From Plantago major (Eukaryota; Streptophyta; Magnoliopsida; Lamiales; Plantaginaceae), in contig JAIFAC010000301.1 of assembly GCA_026545765.1 (NCBI GenBank), positions 1-64,000 of the forward strand: DNA of 64,000 bases, in the 5' to 3' direction. Under the pieces are notes generated by a model. It was not told where the DNA came from, ran no database searches, and worked only from the letters and a program-made list of their open reading frames with translations. Every line of letters begins with the position of its first letter. Position 1 is the stretch's first letter. A program made the position numbers and the translations under genes. Positions 11,370 to 23,414 of the stretch are shown piece after piece.

Positions 11370-14300
11370 ATGGCCTCCAAGAACACTTCTACACGTAATC
11401 CTAATCCTCCACCGGTACTCATCAAAAGCAAGCACCAGAGTTGGTTATTGTTAACAATCGATCGGTAGGAGCTTAATCGACCATTGACTTCAAGTCACGT
11501 AATGATTTGGGGTGGTGCCGTGGTTGAGGAATACCTCACGGCCGCAATAGAGAATCGTCGACGTAAAAGCTAATTCTCGACATGCTTGAAAAGGCACAAA
11601 TCAAGGGCTTTGTATCGCCGCCCTTGTGGAATTTCATCACTTGATGTGTTGGAATTTTACAACAACTGGATTATTTCTGTATCCAAGGCAATCAAATAGT
11701 GTCTATCAAAACCTCACCAAGGAAAGGAAATCCTTCCGACTTAACAACTTTCTCAGAAGTTGTTTGAGGTTCAAAATCTTGGAAAGGATTTTGAAATAAA
11801 CACCAAGGATGAGGAACTCCTTGAAGGTGTTAAAGAACTTACAAGGATGTGTGTGATCTTGAGAAATCGATACACCCACCGAAGTTCAAACTTGTCGACA
11901 TCCCAACCGTACATCCGTTGGTTCACTGGATGTACCGCTTGCATTCTTCAGATGCTTTGATGGTCTACAAGGAGGTGCTGACCAGATAAGCCAAGAACGA
12001 TGGATCATGTTGTTCTTGCCGAATCAACAAGACAAAAGGTCGGAAAACCCTTTCAACTGGGAAAGTACGCCATGAAATTTGTGAAGAAGATTCAAGGCTT
12101 CAGACTAAGATTGTTAAAGGACTAGCTCAACCAAAGGCCACAGAGGATATGGTCTCAAGATATGGTACTTGGAAAAGCTTGGCATCGAGCTCGTAGAGAC
12201 TACGAAATAGCCAAAGAATTTACTCTACAAGTATGAGTATACAAATCTGATGAAAAGGTTACGGGTCTCGTAAAGGTCCTAAGAAGAGAAAATCAAAAGA
12301 TATCTCAAGAAAAGGTTGACTAAGAAACCCGTAACTTCAAGAAAGAAGTCTCATGGCAAATCAAGACACACCTAAAGAGGTTGTCAATTCTACAAACATG
12401 GCGTATGAACTCATTAAAGCCAAAAAAGTTATCACCCATCGAATAAGTAGACTCAAGAAGAGAAAGTGCTTTAAATGTTGCACTAATGCAGAAAGCCTTG
12501 CTGATGAACTCATGAATGCTGCCAAAAGTGGTGAAAATCACCAAGCCCCATCTGCAGAAACCATAGGAATAATGGACCAATTAGTTCCCAATGCTGATGA
12601 GAGCTCTGACGATGAAGATGATAAACTAGTCATCTCTCAAGTCCTAGAAAAATCAAAGAGGGCTAAGGTTACTGAACAAGTAATCGTGATAAGGTATTCA
12701 AGAAAACCTACACCACAAAGTTGTCAACCTATAGCAAAGGTTGTTGCAAACACATCATCGTGGAATGACTCTCTTGCACAACTTCACAAAGCTCTAATGA
12801 GTGGTATCTTAGTATTGGCAGATGCTGATGGAAATGCCACATCTAAGAATCTGGAAGAACATTCGACTGATCAACCTTCTGCTTCCAGACAACCACAACA
12901 ACCACAACAGCCACAAGTGGTTGATGAAATGGTAAATGAACTCCATTTTGAAATACCAAAGAATACAAGATGTCAAGAAAATCCCGAAATTGAGCAGTTC
13001 CCAACTCAATGAGAGGGATCAAACCGAGACATCCACTTAGAATGATCAACTAGGGAGGCAACTGAGTCAGATACTGTGGAAGGTGTGAAGTACCGTAAAC
13101 TTCAAACAAAGAAACCGAATCGACAAGACGACCAATGTATAGAAAGGTCACAAGTTCGAGACCAATCATTAAACCGCGTGTAAATGACCGTTTAACTCTT
13201 ACCTTGTGAAAAATTTTATCCTTATAAATCTTGTTACCTTATAAGAATCTCTTTGTTACAGTGAGTTAGAACGAAACCAAGAGGAAGTCAAAAGCTTACC
13301 TCGACATCAAAAAGAGGTTCCTTCAACCTCAACTCTTGAGAAATCGAGCTCGTGCTACGTAAATGATTCTTAAAGAGAACTAACTTTTCAAGAAAATGTT
13401 TGTATGCTCATTCATGATAAATGTTTCTAACAGTCCAACTAAGATGGAAGAAGATAAGTAAATGCCAGAGACAAACCTGTAAACCAACAAGGTTTCAAGA
13501 ACACATCATCGCCTTCAAACTTGAAGGTATATGACAATCAAGGACAAATGTTCTTTATCCTGGTTATCTTTTATCTCTTCTAAAAATCAATACTTTCCAC
13601 TTACAAAGTTATTTCAAGTAGAAATGCAAGGGATGAAGTTACACTTCCTGATCAATGGAAATTGATGAAGCCCCCAAGGCAAAGATCACTTGAAAGAACA
13701 CCGAACCGCATGTTTCGAGAACAATGAATCTAAGCTTCCGATGAGGAAGTAAGTAGCTCAAATCGTAATTCATTAAAAGCATATTAATGCAGCTTCTTTC
13801 AAAATATTTCCTAAGTATTGTATTTATCTCAGTTCAAGAAAGAAAGGTTGATGAGGACCGCATCCCAAGTCTCCACCTCACCACAAGATATCCGAGACAC
13901 CAATTGTCCCAAGAGAACAAGTATCCGAGCCTCGATGTTCATACTGTAACTCGTAAACTAAACTACACTTCTACTCAGATATCTACCAAAGTTTTGAAAC
14001 TCACTCAAAACTCTTTCTTCGTGCTCAAAGATGCAAAGGTGTTCCCATTGAAGAAACAAGGACCTACTTCACTTTTTCAAAGCTCACACTTTGCCAAAGC
14101 ACATTCAATGCTTCAAGAAATGGCGTAAGTAAAGGTGCTCGATCTCTCCGAAATATTGAGAATAACTGATCAACCAACCAGACGGCACGAGCTCGACCGA
14201 AACATATGTCCAAGCAATGTTCGCTACATAACAACATACAAGCTATAATTTACTACACAAGGAGTTTTCCAGAGAAGTGGCGATAGTTTGATACATGCCT

Positions 14301-16735
14301 TGAACAAGCGTATGATCGACAAGATTACATATGGCATTCAAACCGCTTCTGCCTCGACTGCAATTCATACCTTCCTAACAAGAAGAAGTTAACGGGCGTA
14401 AGATCACTATCCCTAAGTGATCAATCTTGTATCTCAAGATGATGAGGAGGAAGAAATGAATGAAAATTTCTTTGATGAACCTCCCACCGATCATCACCAA
14501 AAGGATGATAATGACAAAAGGATGATGATGATGCTCCGCACTGTGAACCGGAGGAATTTCACAGAGAAACAATGCCTCACCAATGAAGCAAACCGAGAAG
14601 ACTTCACGTAAATCTCCGCCTTCATCACCTCGTAAATCTACTCATCCATCTTCTCACCAACACGCAGCTACTCGAATAAGTAGTCGAGCTCAAGAAACCA
14701 ATCGTAAAATATTAAACACTAAGACCGTAAGTGCTCAACTCGCATAACCGTTGAAGAAGAACAACGGCTCCATCTTCAACTCGAAGATCAAATAGCTCAA
14801 TCTGCAGAAAGGCTTGATCAACTAGAAGATCAATACCTCAAAGAAATGAATGCTTACTCATGTTAGCGAGCCACGGATGTCGCTCAAGAGATCGCCAAAG
14901 AACTCGATACTAAAGAAGTATCTAAAGACAAGCATGATGCTAAGGCGGCATCATCTTCGAAAGAAGTACCATCCACCTCCCAGAAAGGAAAGAAACCAAT
15001 CTCTGAGATGGTTGCTGGACTTGATACAATTGATGAAAATGTCCAAGAGGATGAAGATCACCGGCTAATCCTCGATGATGAAGAAGACAAGATTGGCAGA
15101 CACCGCCATGAACATCTAGCGGTTTCTCACTTAAAAAGAAAGTTGATTGCTCCTACAATCTTCAACAAACTGCCAAACGTCCACTCTCAAGAGTACATGA
15201 GCATGTACCAAGTACTAGCTACTCTGAATAAGGAAATGTCTTCACAAAACAAGGAAGTAATTGCCTCAGTCCCCTCTGAAATGAGAAAGTTCACTGAGCT
15301 CATCACTCAGAGAACAACTAGCATGATCATTGCTCGTAAAGATCCGGGAATGACAAGGGACGATGATGTGTCTTTAGTCAAAAAGCTTTTCAAGAGGCAA
15401 GCTACATCACTGGAAAAGCAGATGCCATCCTAGCCCATCAAGTAGCTCACCGATAAGGACAATGGACTTATCAAACAAAATCAGAGCTCAAAGTCAACTT
15501 CAAGTTGGTCACCGCCACAACTATTTACAAGGGCATTTTGACTCTCTCTTATTCCTTTATGAGACCGAAGTCACCAACAATGACTAGGGGAAAGAAAGTA
15601 CAACCGACCTCAAAGTCGGGGAATGGGAAGAAGGAGATGAAAACAAGAAGAAATCTGAGTCAGGCCGCCAGAAGGAAGAAGAAAACTTCCCACCACCACT
15701 CGTAATCTATGAATCCTTCTCAAGCCAAGCATTTCCAGAGACCCATCAAGGAACCAAATGGTAACAAGGGCTATGGCACGTAAACCTCCAAGGAGTACCA
15801 AGGCTCCAAGGAGAAGACAAGTTAGGGATTGATGAATCTTCCAAGAAGGTCAAATCAAATCCTGTGGCAATGAAGAAGGCGCAAAGATCTCACAAGAATT
15901 GATCTTGATGAAGATGATGAAGAGATGATGAAGATGAAGCTCCTCTTCACGTAAAAAGGAAACTTGAAAGCCTAATCGAGCCCTTAGCCGCAGCCACTAG
16001 CAGCCTAAAACACCCTCGAAATACCAAGTCTATCCAGGTGGTAGTTCTTCAAGCAACAACCCCAAAGAGAATTCAAGATGTAAAAGGAACAGATCGAGAG
16101 TCGAGGAAAGACAAAGTCAACTTCCACTCGTGCCGTAGAAGCCAAAATTGAGTATGTGAAGTATGACAATGATTCCTCTCTGTGTGCATCAATCAAAAAT
16201 GGCTATTCGATTCGAACTTAAGCATCTATTGGTAAATTCAAGATTTCCGAACCAATCCATAAACAACTCATGGCATGGAGAAAGAATAAACCTACCTTGA
16301 TCAACACCAATCACATCAAAGCATGGTCGATTTTGAAGTTGTCAAGAGAATCAAGCCATGAAGAAGGACCTTCGATGATTGTCCTTATGGAAAGCCGATG
16401 ATGTGCACAAAATTCTGAATATCACAGAACAGCACAAGACCAAGACTTGTTGTGGAACCCTATGAGTCGCTCTATCGATGTAAGATCAATACAAGGGTGA
16501 CATCGACATCTAAAGATTATCTATGGATACTTCAAGCTTTCAGACATCGTAATAGAGCATGCTCGAAGTGGGGAAAGTACCTGGGTCAAGCATTTTGCCA
16601 AGAAAAATCCTACCAAAACCTACAAAGAAGTCTGTGGATTTGCCAGACACGTAGATGCTTGTCGAACTCTTCTTTATGATTATTCGATGACATAAAAGGT
16701 TTGGTGATAGGAAATTTGCGCATCGATCCATAGAA
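11370..16735 (+). pseudogene. Sirevirus-type env-like third ORF region (Copia-A), broken
   Basis: The start codon at 11370 follows CTATATAAAGAG, as in Copia-B and E. The N-terminal part contains SLDVLEFYNN (11635-11667), shared with 38190-38240 and 52740-52790 on the minus strand. Open pieces follow at 12353-13012 (Lys-rich then acidic, Gln/Pro-rich tail), 15008-15433 (coiled-coil-like, matching Copia-D at 48319-48789) and 16140-16735 (matching Copia-D 47007-47615; HKQLMAWRKNKP near 16258). Intron-like tracts occur near 13200-13260 and 13740-13830. No fusion protein, signal peptide or clear membrane helix was recognised. The function of this ORF is unknown in the family. Frames are heavily disrupted. 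Confidence 0.7.
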
Positions 16736-17102
16736 ACTTTTTGAAGACTTGAAGATTGAAGACTTGAAGACTAGTTCTTTAGATGTTTACTGAGCTTGGT
16801 TACCCTGTCATCCTAATTTACTATGTAATTTTTTGTCAGATCTTGCTTACTAAGCTTAAATGTGTTATGTATTAAAGTTATCGAATCCTTAGTTGCGACT
16901 TATCCAAGAACTTACTCTCGATAGTATTTTATAAAAGATAACTTGTCAAGAAAGATCACACCTTGTGATTTCGTTGATGTCTACTTTCGCACTTAATTAT
17001 ATGATTTGAAAGATCTCAAGAAATGATTAAGTGGTGGATTGTTTCTCATCCGTATTTGTAATAGGAAGATAGTCATCGCCGACCGATCAAAATGGGGAAA
17101 TT
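16736..17102 (+). other. Copia-A 3' untranslated region and polypurine tract
   Basis: This is the spacer between the env-like stop region and the 3' LTR. It ends in the purine-rich AAAATGGGGAAA at about 17089-17100, the plus-strand primer. The same tract reads AAAAGGGGAAAT in Copia-E (complement of 50385-50396). Confidence 0.75.
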
Positions 17103-18751
17103 TGTTAGATATTTTGTTAGAATATCTGCTTAGATTTTGTTCAAAGAACATGATGACTTATCTTAGTCTCAAAAGGTGATTAGTACTCTTGGTTCACTTG
17201 AACATTGTAAAAGAGGAAACCCACTAAGTATGATAGTCTAGCTAATCTTGTATAGGATGTTAGGTCTCAAAATGTAATTTTTATTTTATGAAGAGAAGAC
17301 CAAGAAGAAGACATCCAAGCAGAAAGCTCAACAACTTTTGAAGATTTGAAGAAAACTGCACAAGATTATCAATCATATTCAGATATCTTAGCGATATCTT
17401 GTAGATGCAACAGCTTCAAACAAACTGTGTCACAAGAGATATCTGAGAAATGAGACACATATATGAAGACAAGGAAAGTGTTCACAGATATCTGTTCTCA
17501 GATACCTTGAGCGTTAAACACGTTTCTGAAAAGAAACAAGGTTGTTTCAATCAATACTAGTGGTATCTGAAGAATGAAGATAAGGACGTGCAAAGAATCG
17601 CATAACAAGTCTAGTCTCCGACATAATGCATAGTTCCGCTGACACTACAGACAAAAGTATAGTACAATGCATTTAATGCACGGACAGAGATGTCCGAGTA
17701 AAAGCAACGCAACTTCGAGAAGAAGACAAAACTCAAAGATTATATATACAGATATCGATAGTTTAAATTTGAGCCTAACGGATACTATTCAAACGGCACT
17801 CAAATTCATATATAAATATCAACACTTATACAACTTGAGAGAACACACGGAACACAACTCAGAACACTGAATACGCTAAAAAATAATATCTCTGATCTTA
17901 CTCTCTAAAAGCTTCTTACTTATTATCAAAGCTTTCATACTAAAGCTTGTGATCTTGAGTAAACACCAAGTTCTAAGTGTCCCGATCCAAACAAGCAAAG
18001 CTATCTCAGAAGGAGTCAATCAAAAGATCAACTATCCGAGATTCATTCTCTCGAACAGATATCATAAGACTGGGTCAAGAAATCGAACTAGATACCATAC
18101 CGTAAAGTGTATTAAGTAACTTAGTTCACAGAGCTATCTCAATAACCAAAAGTTATTAAGACGCCATCGACAACTCAAACCAAACCAACACCAAAACCTA
18201 GTGGAATACAGAAGTACTTAGTTGAAAATCGTGAATAACTCCAAGGTTACCGGAGTATGAAGTACTTGATTTGGAAACTAAGGAATAACTCCAAGGTTTT
18301 TGAGTATAGGAAGTACTTAGCTTGGGAAGCTAGGAACAACTCAAAGGTTTCGAGTATAGGAAGTACTGGGTCAAGAAGCTAGGAACAACTCAGGGGAACT
18401 TTTGGTTGGGAACCAATTGTTCGTAATCTTAGAATAGGATTTTTGTAAGGTTATCTCAATTATCTGCTCTAGTGAATTCTAGGTCTCGATAGACCAAGTG
18501 GATTAGTTGAGGATTACGCCACCTCCGTATACCACTATACTTGATGTGTCATTTACATTTCAGATTTATAGTTCAAAGAACACACACACACTTATTAACT
18601 GCTTTCTACATTTATCTTTATTAAGTCTTCCGCACTGATTTTAAGTATCGATATCCATTCGTATATCTCGAGAAATATTTGTTATCGATAAAAGTTTTAA
18701 AAGACTATTCACCCCCCTCTAGTCTTTTACTTTGCGTTATCCTGACCAACA
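17103..18751 (+). repeat. Copia-A 3' LTR
   Basis: This LTR is about 1.65 kb, starting TGTTAG and ending ACCAACA. A likely promoter TATAAATA is at 17811-17818, and the CACCCCCCTCTAGTC box lies near the 3' end (18712). It is homologous along its length to 60307-62002 and, inverted, to 45066-46649. The right flank is CACTA-2 sequence beginning AATTGATTG; the other target duplication is off window. The 5' tip TGTTAGATATTT is repeated once as TGTTAGAATATC. Confidence 0.88.
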
Positions 18752-18854
18752 AATTGATTGAATTATTGTGAAAATGATTTATTATCGTAAATGAAAGACC
18801 TCGATCTAATGAATTCAAACGTGTCGTTATTATCTAATTATTCAATGAATACCG

Positions 18855-21800
18855 ATCGCTCATGGATGTATTGTCGCATCTCAATGGCGTAGTTCAATGG
18901 AGTTTTCCGAAAGGGTCGATGGTTTCATTGCATTTGCAATGTCAAATCCGCTTGTGTAAAGGATGGGTTGATAAAGTGCCCTCGTGCAATGAAACAAAGG
19001 TAAACAAGCAACACGTGGCTCCTAAAGCGGTAGTCCAAAGACTTGAGGAAAAATGGATTCTCGCCGGTATCGTATGGAATCATCATGGTGAGGAAGCAGC
19101 ACCGTCCAATACATATGACCAATACAGACAGCGTGGAAGGAAGAGAAAAAATGAACAAGTCGGGGAACAAAGTACATCTGAAGGCGATGCTATTCAAGCT
19201 CGAGTCGAACAAATGGTGTATGATGTTGCAGGGGCAGAGTTCAGGGACACAACTAACACTGATACCGAGGTGGAGGTGGAGGAACCACCGAATCCCGAGG
19301 ATCAGTTGTTCTTTGACTTGTTAGAATCATCAAGGAAGCCGGTTTATCCGGGGTGTAAGCTCACTGAGTTGTCTTTGTTGGCTCGGCTAATGAGTTGTAA
19401 GGCTAACGCCGAATCAAATGAGCTTCAATGAATGGGTTGACGTAATGTCGGATCTTTGTCCTGAAGAAAACCTAGTTCCCACCAACTTTTACCAAGCGAA
19501 GAAAAAGATGCGAGGTTTAGGGCTGCCTGTGGTAACCATAGACTGTTGTCCGAAATGTGCATGATATATTGGGAGGAGGATGCAGATCTAATAGAGTGCA
19601 AATTCTGTGGTAAGGAACGGTACAAGCGCTACAAGGAGGGGGCTGCAAAGAAACGACAGAAGAAAAATCTCCCACATAAGAAAATGTGGTACTTCCCTTT
19701 AGCACCTCGTTTGAAAAGATTGTATGCTTCAAGTGATTCTCATGGAAAAATGCAAGGCACAAGGAGCGAGTAATCTCGGATAATGCGTAAGATGATAGAA
19801 TGGACCATCCAATGACTCACCCGCATGGAAATCGCTTGACAAGACATATCCAGTAGTTTGCACCGAATCTAGAAATGTACGATCGACTTTGTACGGATGG
19901 TTTTAACCTGCTCGGGAGTGAACGAATACTCTTGTTGGTCGCTTATGCTCACACCGCATAATCCGCCTTTGAGTGCATGAAGGAGCCATTCATGTTTCGA
20001 TCGCTGGTGCTGGGCCGAAGATCCTGGATCGACATTCGATTTTTTGCAACCCCTAATCAAGGAGCCGATTGAGTTGTGGACGGATGGTATCCTCGATATG
20101 ATGTTTCACAAAAAGAACTTCACCTTGAGAGCGCTCTTCTTTAGACTGTGAGTGACTTCCTGCATCTCCATGCTATCTGGAGGAAAACCGCAGGGAAATA
20201 TGCATGTCCACATTGCTTGGAGGATACAGATGCATTTAGACTGAAGGGTAGTGGAAAATTTTGTTGGTTTGATTGTCATCGTAGGCTACTAGAAAGTGAC
20301 CATCCGTTCAGGAAGAACAAGGATCAATTCTTGAAAAAATAAAGTAGTCAATAAAAAGCCCGACAAGACTTACGGTGCACAAATTCTTGCGAGATTGATA
20401 GGTCGGGTCTTATGAAGGTCAATCAACTTGGGTGGATGAAGCATAACGAGAAAATTGGTAAAACATGTGGTTGGAGGAAGAGAAGCATCTTCGGGACTCG
20501 CTTTCGGAGCAGTCTTCTTATCCGTCACAACTTAGATTTCATGCACATTGAGAAAAACGTGTTCGAGAACTTATTCAATACACTTTGCAACATTGAGGGA
20601 AAAACAAAGGACCATGCGAAGTCTAGATCCGAGATGTCCACGTGGTGTAAAGGCCTGAGTTGACAAAGAAGGATGAGAATGGTAAGTGGTCGAAGCGCAT
20701 ACACAATTGACAACGGTTCTAGGTCAATTTTGTTTGATGGTGAGGGCATTGAGTTTCCCAGATAATTACGCCTCAAATTAGAGAGGTGTGGATTTGAAGA
20801 AGACAAAGGTTTATGGGATGAAGGGCCACGATCACGCTGTGTTCATGGAGAGGCTTATCCAGAGAATTTCGAGAGTCACCAAACACGTATGGACTGCTAT
20901 CACCGAGTTGAGCTTATTTTTCAAAAATTTAGGCACAATGGTGGTTCATGATAATGTGTTGGAAAATCTTGAAAGGAACATACCATTGATTCTATGCAAG
21001 CTCGAGCGTATCTTTCCACCGAGCTGGTTTGATTCTATGGAGCACTTGTCGGTTCACCTTCCTCATGAAGCGAGACTTGCTGGACCGGTTCAGTATCGAT
21101 GGATGTATCCATTCGAGAGGTACTTGGGGAAATTGAAGAAGTATGTCAACAACAAAGGTAAACCTGAAGGTTCGATTGCCAATGCCTACCTTCGAGAGGA
21201 AACTGCAACCTTCTGCTCTTATTACTTTGACGAACACGTCCCTACGAAGACATCAATAGAGGCTCGAAACGCAGACACATTCGTAGTTCAAGCAAATGAT
21301 GAGTTTTCCTATCCGCCTTCGTGGTATCGTGAGACCTCGTGCGCCTAAGAAAGAATATCTTACGGATAAAGAGTTGAAAGCAACAATATTATGTCCTCAC
21401 GAATTGTCAGGCCGAGGTCGACCAAAGATATGGTACTATTTGCGAGGTGAGTAACCATTTATTTAAATTTTAATATAGCTACGCAAGTCTCTACTTCAAT
21501 TATAGACTTATCATCGAATCAATGTTTGCAGTTTTTTCAAAAAGCGTTGTTTGGAAGAAAATCCTCAGATGACAGAGGATACAATAGAGGAACTATTGAC
21601 TCTAAAATTCCTACAGACTTCCAGACTTTCCGAGAGTATGTCCGAATCCAATTAACAATGTCACATGCATATACTTAAAGGCTCTCATGTATGGGCCATT
21701 CAAAAGGTCTACACATTCCGTGTTATATAGTCAACGGCCTTAGGTTCCACACTCGAATGTAACACGGCCATGGCGACAAGCAACTCGGTGTGTGTTAAGG

Positions 21801-21858
21801 TGCGTAAGATTATGGAGACGCTACTTTGTTTGATTTCCACCAAGCTAAAACGAATTGT
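18855..21858 (+). pseudogene. TNP2-type CACTA transposase (CACTA-2), first part up to CACTA-3
   Basis: Open pieces in order are 18862-19431 (transposase-associated N-terminus and acidic linker), 19546-19773 (MCMIYWEEDADLIECKFCGK, then a Lys-rich segment ending in KMWYFPLAPRLKRLY), 20148-20342 (catalytic-domain region with CPHCLEDTDAF), and about 20500-20600 (HNLDFMHIEKNVFENLF). The piece 20788-21348 carries a well-preserved DUF4218 with LSVHLPHEARLAGPVQYRWM at 21044-21103. Positions 21700-21858 continue toward DUF4216 until CACTA-3 interrupts it. In intact elements this enzyme cuts the CACTA termini. Frameshifts between blocks make this copy inactive as read. Confidence 0.82.
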
Positions 21859-22887
21859 CACTATAAAAATCGGTCAGAAGCGACGGATAGATCCGCTTCA
21901 GATGCAGCCTATCCGCCGCTCAGCGGCGACAGATAGAAAATCCGCCTCGAGCGTGGCGACGGATAAAATCCGCCCACCATTGACGGATTGACGACGGATT
22001 GACCTTTTTAAAAAAAAAAATGATATGGGGCACGGATAGATCTATCCGTCACCCCATTTTTTGTTTTTGTGGGAAAAATAATGAATTTTTATATTCAGAC
22101 ACGGATTAATTCCTGCAGGGGTGGTGGTGGGTGTGTGGTGGTGGGAGGTGGTGGTGGTGGAAGGGTGGTGGTGGTGGTGGAGGAGATGGTGGTGGTGGTG
22201 GGTGCGGTGGTGGTGGGAGTAGAGAGGTGGTGGTGGTGGAGATGGTGGTGGAGGAGGATGGTGGAGGAAAGGAGGTGGTGGAGGAGATGGTGGTGGTGGA
22301 GGATGGTGGTGGTGGCAGGGTGGTGGTGGTGGGAGGAGAGAGGTGGTGGTGGTGGTGGTGAGATGGTGGTGGAGGAAAGGAGGTGGTGGAGGAGATGGTG
22401 GTGGTGGAGGATGGTGGTGGTGGGAGGAGAAAGGTGGTGGTGGAGGATGGTGGTGGTGGGAGGAGAAAGGTGGTGGAGGAGATGGTGGTGGTGGAGGATG
22501 GTGGTGGTGGGAGGAGAAAGGTGGTGGTGGGAGGAGGAGGAGAGGAGAAGTAGTGGAGAAAAGGAGGTGGTGGAGGAGATATATTATTTTTTTTTAGGTT
22601 TTTAGCGACGGATAGATCTAGATCTATCCGTCGCTAATTTTTTTTTTTTTTTAATTTTCCGGCCTTGTAGCGACGGATAAATCTATCCGTCGCTAATTTT
22701 TTTTTATTTTTTATTTTGGTCAACGCTCTGTAGCGACGGATAATTTTATCCGTCGCTACAGAGCGACGGATAACCTTTATCCGTCGCCAAACGGGGCGAC
22801 GGATTCAAGTAGCGATCCGTCGCTATAGGGGCGACGGATAAAATCCGTCGCCCCTTTCCGTCCCGTTACGGATGGATTCTTGTAGTG
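21859..22887 (+). mobile_element. CACTA-3: small non-autonomous CACTA element with perfect TSD
   Basis: The left end is CACTATAAAAATC at 21859 and the right end TTCTTGTAGTG finishes at 22887. The target duplication TGT is perfect (21856-21858 and 22888-22890). Both ends are packed with GCGACGGATA-type repeats. The centre (22116-22585) is a G-rich triplet repeat, and there is no transposase. The length is 1029 bp. It splits the DUF4216-coding part of the CACTA-2 transposase. It shares the subterminal motif with CACTA-1 and 2, so it could have been moved by the same enzyme. Confidence 0.93.
22116..22585 (+). repeat. GGT/GGA-rich triplet repeat in CACTA-3
   Basis: About 470 bases consist almost only of GGT, GGA and GAGG units with higher-order repeats (for example GGAGGATGGTGGTGGTGG several times between 22250 and 22510). 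It is open in more than one frame only because it lacks T-starting stops; the predicted V/W/G/E-rich peptides are not credible proteins. The strand bias makes G-quadruplex or R-loop formation plausible. Confidence 0.88.
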
Positions 22888-23316
22888 TGTGAGGATTGAA
22901 TATTCTGGCTTGCCATTCAAACGAACCTTCTTGTTTGATGTTGAGTGGTATGATCCTAATCCAGGAGGTACGAGGAAGAACGAGCAGTATGAAATGGTTG
23001 ATGTGAAACAAAAGAAGAGGTACCGAACCAAGTATGAACCATTTATTCTGGCGACTCAAGCACGACAAGTGGTGTTTCTTGAATATCCAAGCAGGAAACG
23101 CAATAAGGGGGAATGGTTAGCTGCGGTAACTATTCGTGCTCGCTCGAAAGTGGAGTACATTGAGAAAGACGACTCAATTACCAACTCGTACCAACAAGAG
23201 GATGTCGATAAACAAGCAGAAGATCCCATAGAAGCAGATGATGAGTTGTTTGATCTGCACGAGGACCAATATGTAGACTTAGAGGACGGCGATAACGGTA
23301 TATTATGTGTATTATA
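22888..23316 (+). pseudogene. TNP2-type transposase (CACTA-2), DUF4216 part after CACTA-3
   Basis: The open frame continues from the CACTA-3 right junction to a stop at 23315-23317. It encodes EYSGLPFKRTFLFDVEWYDP followed by a block around KYEPFILATQARQVVFLEYP, typical of DUF4216 in plant CACTA transposases. An acidic tail (EDPIEADDELFDLHEDQ) follows. Before CACTA-3, positions 21800-21858 encode the preceding residues (a D-F-H-Q-A-K-T-N-like stretch). Joined across the 3-bp duplication the two sides are collinear, showing that CACTA-3 landed in coding sequence. Confidence 0.8.
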
Positions 23317-23414
23317 ACTAGTTAGTAGTTGATAACATTTGAGTAATTATATGTGTTATTATAATATGTTCTGTATTATAACTCGTACTAACACATTTTA
23401 TTGTATTTATTACA

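Larger units (their letters stand above)
1..18751 (+). mobile_element. Copia-A: Sirevirus-like Ty1/copia element, 5' end off window, with CACTA-1 nested inside
   Basis: The order is protease (1-432), nested CACTA-1 (433-7447), integrase (7448-8484), reverse transcriptase and RNase H (8485-10556), an env-like third ORF (11370-16735) and a 3' LTR (17103-18751). The INT-RT-RNaseH order is diagnostic of Ty1/copia, and a long ORF after pol is the hallmark of Sireviruses. The 5' LTR, primer site and gag lie left of the window. The right end abuts CACTA-2 sequence that matches positions from 2485 onward in CACTA-1, so this element is inserted in CACTA-2. All reading frames are broken, partly perhaps by sequencing artefacts. 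Confidence 0.88.

Noticed and set aside
11760-11960. Independent small gene in Copia-A
   Set aside because: It is an internal piece of the env-like region, collinear with the other copies.
22069-22605. Long V/W/G/E-rich ORFs in several frames
   Set aside because: They are produced by the GGT/GGA triplet repeat, which simply lacks stop codons; no protein feature is seen.
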